Shown here in pieces: positions 7,333-9,677 of a stretch of DNA of 9,677 nt (its first letter is position 1; each line of letters starts with the position of its first letter). Origin of the DNA: Synechococcus sp. GFB01. GTDB lineage: Bacteria; Cyanobacteriota; Cyanobacteriia; PCC-6307; Cyanobiaceae. Where the stretch lies: the NCBI RefSeq assembly GCF_001039265.1, contig NZ_LFEK01000066.1:1-9677 (forward strand), given 5' to 3'. Position numbers and translations under genes: made by a program. A model generated the notes under the pieces. That model saw nothing but the letters and a program-made list of their open reading frames with translations, ran no database searches and was not told the DNA's origin.

Positions 7333-7380
7333 GCTCGGCAGTCGACTCAGGGAGAATGCATCTTCCCCTGGGACAGGTGC

Positions 7381-8184
7381 ATGGGTCGGATGTGGGCCGC
7401 GGCGCTGAGCGCATTCCTGCTGCTGGTGGCCGCCACCGGCTGGGTCCAGCCGGCCCTGGCCTACGACAATCCCGACCTGCTGCCCGATCACCTCACCCCG
7501 GTGATCGACCTGGCCAAGGCCCTCACCGACAGCCAGCGCACCGCACTCGAGGAGGAGCTCAGCGACTTCGAGGCCACCAGCGGCTGGAAGCTGCGGGTGC
7601 TCACCCAGTACGACCGCACGCCGGGGCTCGCCGTGAAGGACTTCTGGAACCTCGATGAGCGCTCGCTGCTGCTGATCGCCGACGAGCGCGGCGGCAACCT
7701 GCTCAACTTCAACGTGGGCGATGCCCTCTTCGCCCTGATGCCCCGCACCTTCTGGGTGGAGCTGCAGACGCGCTACGGCAACCAGTACTACGTGCGCGAC
7801 AACGGCGAGGACGCCGCCATCCTCGACGCCCTCCACGCCGTGAAGGGCTGCCTGGTGATCGGCGGCTGCCAGGTGGTGCCGGGGCTGCCCCAGGAGCAGT
7901 GGGTGCTCACCCTGGCCACCTCGATCCTGGGCGGGCTGATCGTGGGCTTCGCGGCCTATCCGCGCCAACCCGGCCGAACGATCGAGTGGGCCTGGGTGCT
8001 GCTGCTCTCACCTCTGTGGATCATCCTGTTCGGGGTCTTCGGCGTCGCCCCGATCGTGACCCGCACCAATGACCTGCTGCCGCTGGCCCGCAATGGGCTG
8101 GGCTTCCTGGGAGCGTCGGTGGCCGCCTATCTGATCGCCCAGGTCACGGTGGGGCGCAGCCGGGAGCGCCCCGGCGAAGGCTGA
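7381..8184 (+). CDS. psb32: TPM-domain membrane protein, Psb32-like
   Basis: The product is 267 aa. Residues 1-27 form a signal peptide ending PALA, and the mature protein would begin YDNPDLLPDHLTPVIDLA, the hallmark N-terminus of the cyanobacterial Psb32/TPM family. The TPM domain covers about residues 28-165, with LTDSQRTALEEELSDFEATS, LRVLTQYDRTPG, RSLLLIADERGGNLLNFNVG and FWVELQTRYGNQYYVRDNGE. Three hydrophobic segments follow at about 174-193, 203-225 and 239-258, giving a lumen- or periplasm-facing domain anchored in the membrane. Psb32 in Synechocystis protects photosystem II from photodamage and speeds its repair; that this is the same function is likely but inferred. ATG at 7381 was chosen; another in-frame ATG three codons later (7390) is possible. 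A gene product starting earlier would lack a proper signal peptide. It shares its 48-bp upstream region with the divergent MidA gene and converges on the GH104 gene. Confidence 0.8.
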   Translation: MGRMWAAALSAFLLLVAATGWVQPALAYDNPDLLPDHLTPVIDLAKALTDSQRTALEEELSDFEATSGWKLRVLTQYDRTPGLAVKDFWNLDERSLLLIADERGGNLLNFNVGDALFALMPRTFWVELQTRYGNQYYVRDNGEDAAILDALHAVKGCLVIGGCQVVPGLPQEQWVLTLATSILGGLIVGFAAYPRQPGRTIEWAWVLLLSPLWIILFGVFGVAPIVTRTNDLLPLARNGLGFLGASVAAYLIAQVTVGRSRERPGEG

Positions 8185-8225
8185 TCCCGGCAGCGCAGCG
8201 TTGAGCCGGTCGGCCAGGATCAGCC
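8179..8225. terminator. Candidate bidirectional terminator hairpin between convergent genes
   Basis: The arms GGCTGATCC (8179-8187) and GGATCAGCC (8217-8225) are perfect reverse complements. Inside them, CCGGC (8187-8191) pairs with GCCGG (8205-8209), leaving an asymmetric internal loop. It spans the TPM stop codon (TGA at 8182-8184) and lies 9 bp from the GH104 stop on the other strand, where a shared terminator is expected. There is no T-tract on either side, so it may be a weak or factor-dependent terminator, or an mRNA-stabilising hairpin. Confidence 0.4.
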
Positions 8226-8233
8226 GCCCGAGA

Positions 8234-9010
8234 TCAGGCCCCGGCGCGGGGCCGTGAGCGCAGCTCAAGGGATTCCAGCTGGCAGCGGAGCGAGTCCTCG
8301 GGTTCACAGGCGGGGCGGCTCTCGGCGAGCGGCAGGGTCTCAGCCACCGGCAGCGAGGGTTCGAGCTGGCTGCGCAGCCGCGCCAGGTTGGCTTCGTAGA
8401 AGCGGCGCAGCTCATCGAAGCGCTTCACCGGCTGCCCGTAGAAGCTGCGGCCCGCCAGGGTGGGGAAGGAGGCCCACTCCGGAGCCAGCTTGTGGGCGAG
8501 CTGGGGGGTGAACGCCCCCTGATCGGCAAGAGCCAGGGCGCCTCGGCGCTGGATCAGGAACAGGGCGCCCTGGTCCTGCACATGGGGCCCGAAGGCATCC
8601 GGACCGGCCTTCTGGACCCCGAGGCTGCGGGTCACCAGATCCCAGGTGAAGGGCATGAACTGATAGGCACCGGCTGCGGCGCTGACGTAGCGCGCGCTGC
8701 GGATCACCCGGTCGGGGTGCCGATCGAGGGAGGGCATCAGCCCGCCCCCGAACATGATCCGGTAGCCGATGTCGTGGCCGTCCGCCCAGGTGCCCTCGGC
8801 GTAGCGGATCGTGTTGAGCAGGGCGCGGCGCTCGGGGGTGATGGCGAAGATGCGCGGCGGGGGCGGCGGCAGGGGCAGCGGCCGGATCAGCACGGCGGCG
8901 CTGGCCAGTGCTGAGCCCTGCGGCGGGGCCGCCTGGGCCATGGCGGGAGAGGCCAGCGGCAGCAGAGCCGCAGCGGCGAGGAAGGCACTCACGGGCGAGT
9001 GAATTCGCAT
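8234..9010 (-). CDS. Exported GH104 (phage-lambda-type) lysozyme/lytic transglycosylase
   Basis: The product is 258 aa. Residues 1-25 are a signal peptide (Arg near the start, LAAAALLPLASPAMA, cleavage before QA). A proline-rich linker follows (PLPLPPPPPR, 44-53), then a GH104-like domain at about 58-210. It shows ALLNTIRYAEGTW with E72 at the position of the catalytic glutamate of lambda endolysin (SEGT), then GYRIMFGGGLMP, SAAAGAYQFMPFTWD (110-124) and ALFLIQRRGAL, which match the lambda protein in order and spacing. The family cleaves peptidoglycan glycan strands as a lytic transglycosylase. The 48-residue tail (211-258) contains two cysteines (C235, C243) that could form a disulphide. ATG at 9010 gives a clean signal peptide; an upstream TTG at 9031 is less likely. 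No holin, spanin or phage genes lie nearby, so it is probably a resident cell-wall enzyme and not a prophage remnant. Confidence 0.85.
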   Translation of the reverse strand: MRIHSPVSAFLAAAALLPLASPAMAQAAPPQGSALASAAVLIRPLPLPPPPPRIFAITPERRALLNTIRYAEGTWADGHDIGYRIMFGGGLMPSLDRHPDRVIRSARYVSAAAGAYQFMPFTWDLVTRSLGVQKAGPDAFGPHVQDQGALFLIQRRGALALADQGAFTPQLAHKLAPEWASFPTLAGRSFYGQPVKRFDELRRFYEANLARLRSQLEPSLPVAETLPLAESRPACEPEDSLRCQLESLELRSRPRAGA

Positions 9011-9071
9011 GCTTATGCGGGGGTCTCGCAACGTTGGGCGCCAATTTGGCTATATCCGGCGAAAAGTCGGC

Positions 9072-9100
9072 GTTATATGGGCCAATCAAGAAATCGTCCA
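9072..9100 (-). promoter_or_regulatory. Candidate promoter for the GH104 lysozyme gene
   Basis: On the minus strand, TGGACG (9100-9095, 4 of 6 to the sigma-70 -35 consensus) is separated by 17 bp from TATAAC (9077-9072, 5 of 6 to the -10 consensus). Transcription would start about 55 bp before the ATG at 9010. It sits in an AT-richer stretch, as expected of a promoter. This is by-eye matching only, and the sequence could bind other factors. Confidence 0.35.
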
Positions 9101-9225
9101 CTCGTATCAAGAATCACCGCACACGGTTTGCAATCCAGTGGTGACCTCAGTTTCTGGCCTGAGAATCAACAGCGTTGCCAATCGTGCCGGGAGTATTGAT
9201 TGGAACTGCTGATCGGGTCGGCGCA

Positions 9226-9677
9226 TCAGGCCGTCAGGCCCCGCTGGGCCAGCCAGCCCAGCATCGCCGCGGCGGCCTGCTCGGCCCCGTGCGTGGGCAG
9301 CGGACCGTGGCTGGGCGGCAGCAGGGGCTGGTCCAGTTCCCAGGCGCCGCTGTGCAGCTGGGCCTGGGAGAGCAGGCGATGGGCGCCGTGGCGCTGCAGG
9401 GCCTGCTCGAGCACGGCGGCCTCGGCAAACCCCTCGCGATGCACCAGGTGAATGCCGAGCCCCTGGCTGAGCGCCTCGCAGAAGGTGCTGTAGCCGGGTT
9501 TGGTGAGCACGCGGCTGCAGCAGGGCATCGCATCGAGGGGCCGGAGGCCCGCCGGCAGCACGCGGCCGTTCACGGCCACCGCCAGCGCCGCATCGCTGCC
9601 GATGAAGGTCCACTCGGACCAGCGGGCCAGCAGCGCCGGATCGAGGGCCAGCCCCAGCCCTCCGAAGCCGATCAGGG
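9226..9677 (-). CDS. GT-B (MurG/GT28-like) glycosyltransferase, C-terminal part, runs off the right edge
   Basis: The frame is open from 9677 (no start in the window) to the TGA at 9226, giving 149 C-terminal residues. SRVLTKPGYSTFCEALSQG, followed by IHLVHREGFAEA and LEQALQRHG, resembles the nucleotide-sugar-binding C-terminal half of GT-B enzymes of the MurG/GT28 type, where a TKPGYGTFAEA-like loop and a glutamate hold the UDP-sugar. A Cys-Cys pair (PCCSRVLT) precedes the loop. Acceptor, donor and pathway cannot be told without the N-terminal half. The gene is read towards the GH104 lysozyme gene on the same strand, with about 215 bp between them. Confidence 0.65.
   Translation of the reverse strand, partial: LIGFGGLGLALDPALLARWSEWTFIGSDAALAVAVNGRVLPAGLRPLDAMPCCSRVLTKPGYSTFCEALSQGLGIHLVHREGFAEAAVLEQALQRHGAHRLLSQAQLHSGAWELDQPLLPPSHGPLPTHGAEQAAAAMLGWLAQRGLTA

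Noticed and set aside
6649..7380. A long upstream extension of the TPM frame
   Set aside because: It lies antisense to MidA and lacks the signal peptide; the start at 7381 gives a proper signal peptide and family N-terminus.
8857..8880. C/G-rich run on the minus strand suggesting a repeat
   Set aside because: It encodes the polyproline linker of the GH104 protein.
9009..9212. Possible 67-codon gene in the AT-richer intergenic stretch
   Set aside because: It has no recognisable motif, no good ribosome-binding site, and covers the candidate promoter of the opposite-strand gene.
1..9677. Search for CRISPR arrays, insertion sequences, tRNA genes, defence genes and HIP1 (GCGATCGC) palindromes
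   Set aside because: None was seen by eye; regularly spaced repeats, transposase motifs and cloverleaf-like sequences are absent.

Overview
The window is GC-rich (about 70% by eye), gene-dense DNA that looks like a picocyanobacterium of the Cyanobium/Synechococcus type. The call rests on gene content: a Psb32-like TPM protein, a DUF4079 membrane protein, a DM13 protein, and a cyanobacterial-style ECF sigma factor with an RskA-like anti-sigma factor. No perfect GCGATCGC (HIP1) palindrome was found by eye, which fits the alpha-cyanobacterial lineage. There are no tRNA, rRNA, insertion-sequence or CRISPR signals.

Layout. On the minus strand, 1-1780 holds the start of an anti-sigma factor gene, the ECF sigma factor that overlaps it (ATGA), and an EamA-family transporter interrupted by one missing base. 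On the plus strand, 1882-5129 holds a secreted DM13-domain protein, a DUF4079 multi-helix membrane protein and, joined to it by a TGATG overlap, a cellulose-synthase-like (BcsA-type) family 2 glycosyltransferase. The glycosyltransferase has two compensating single-base frameshifts. A small DUF427 gene (minus) converges on it and overlaps its 3' end. It is divergent from an atypical SDR-family NAD(P)-binding protein (plus). Next come a MidA/NDUFAF7-like methyltransferase (minus, interrupted by one extra base) and a divergent TPM/Psb32-like membrane protein (plus). A hairpin lies between that gene and a convergent, exported GH104 (phage-lambda-type) lysozyme gene (minus). After a short AT-richer intergenic stretch, the window ends in the C-terminal part of a GT-B glycosyltransferase (minus).

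How the genes may work together. The sigma/anti-sigma pair is a self-contained stress-response switch. The most interesting inference is that the DM13 protein (single conserved Cys) and the DUF4079 protein form a split version of the DM13/cytochrome-b561 electron-transfer architecture. The DUF4079 protein has four helix-end histidines that pair up on opposite membrane sides. The glycosyltransferase is probably co-translated with the DUF4079 protein. MidA (complex I assembly in other organisms) and Psb32 (photosystem II protection and repair) share one short divergent control region.

Four single-base indels break otherwise well-conserved frames (near 1271-1274, 3557, 4429 and 6906). This density is best explained by sequencing or assembly error, so those genes should be read as probably intact. 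I did not see a clear defence system, mobile element or other unmistakably new multi-gene system.
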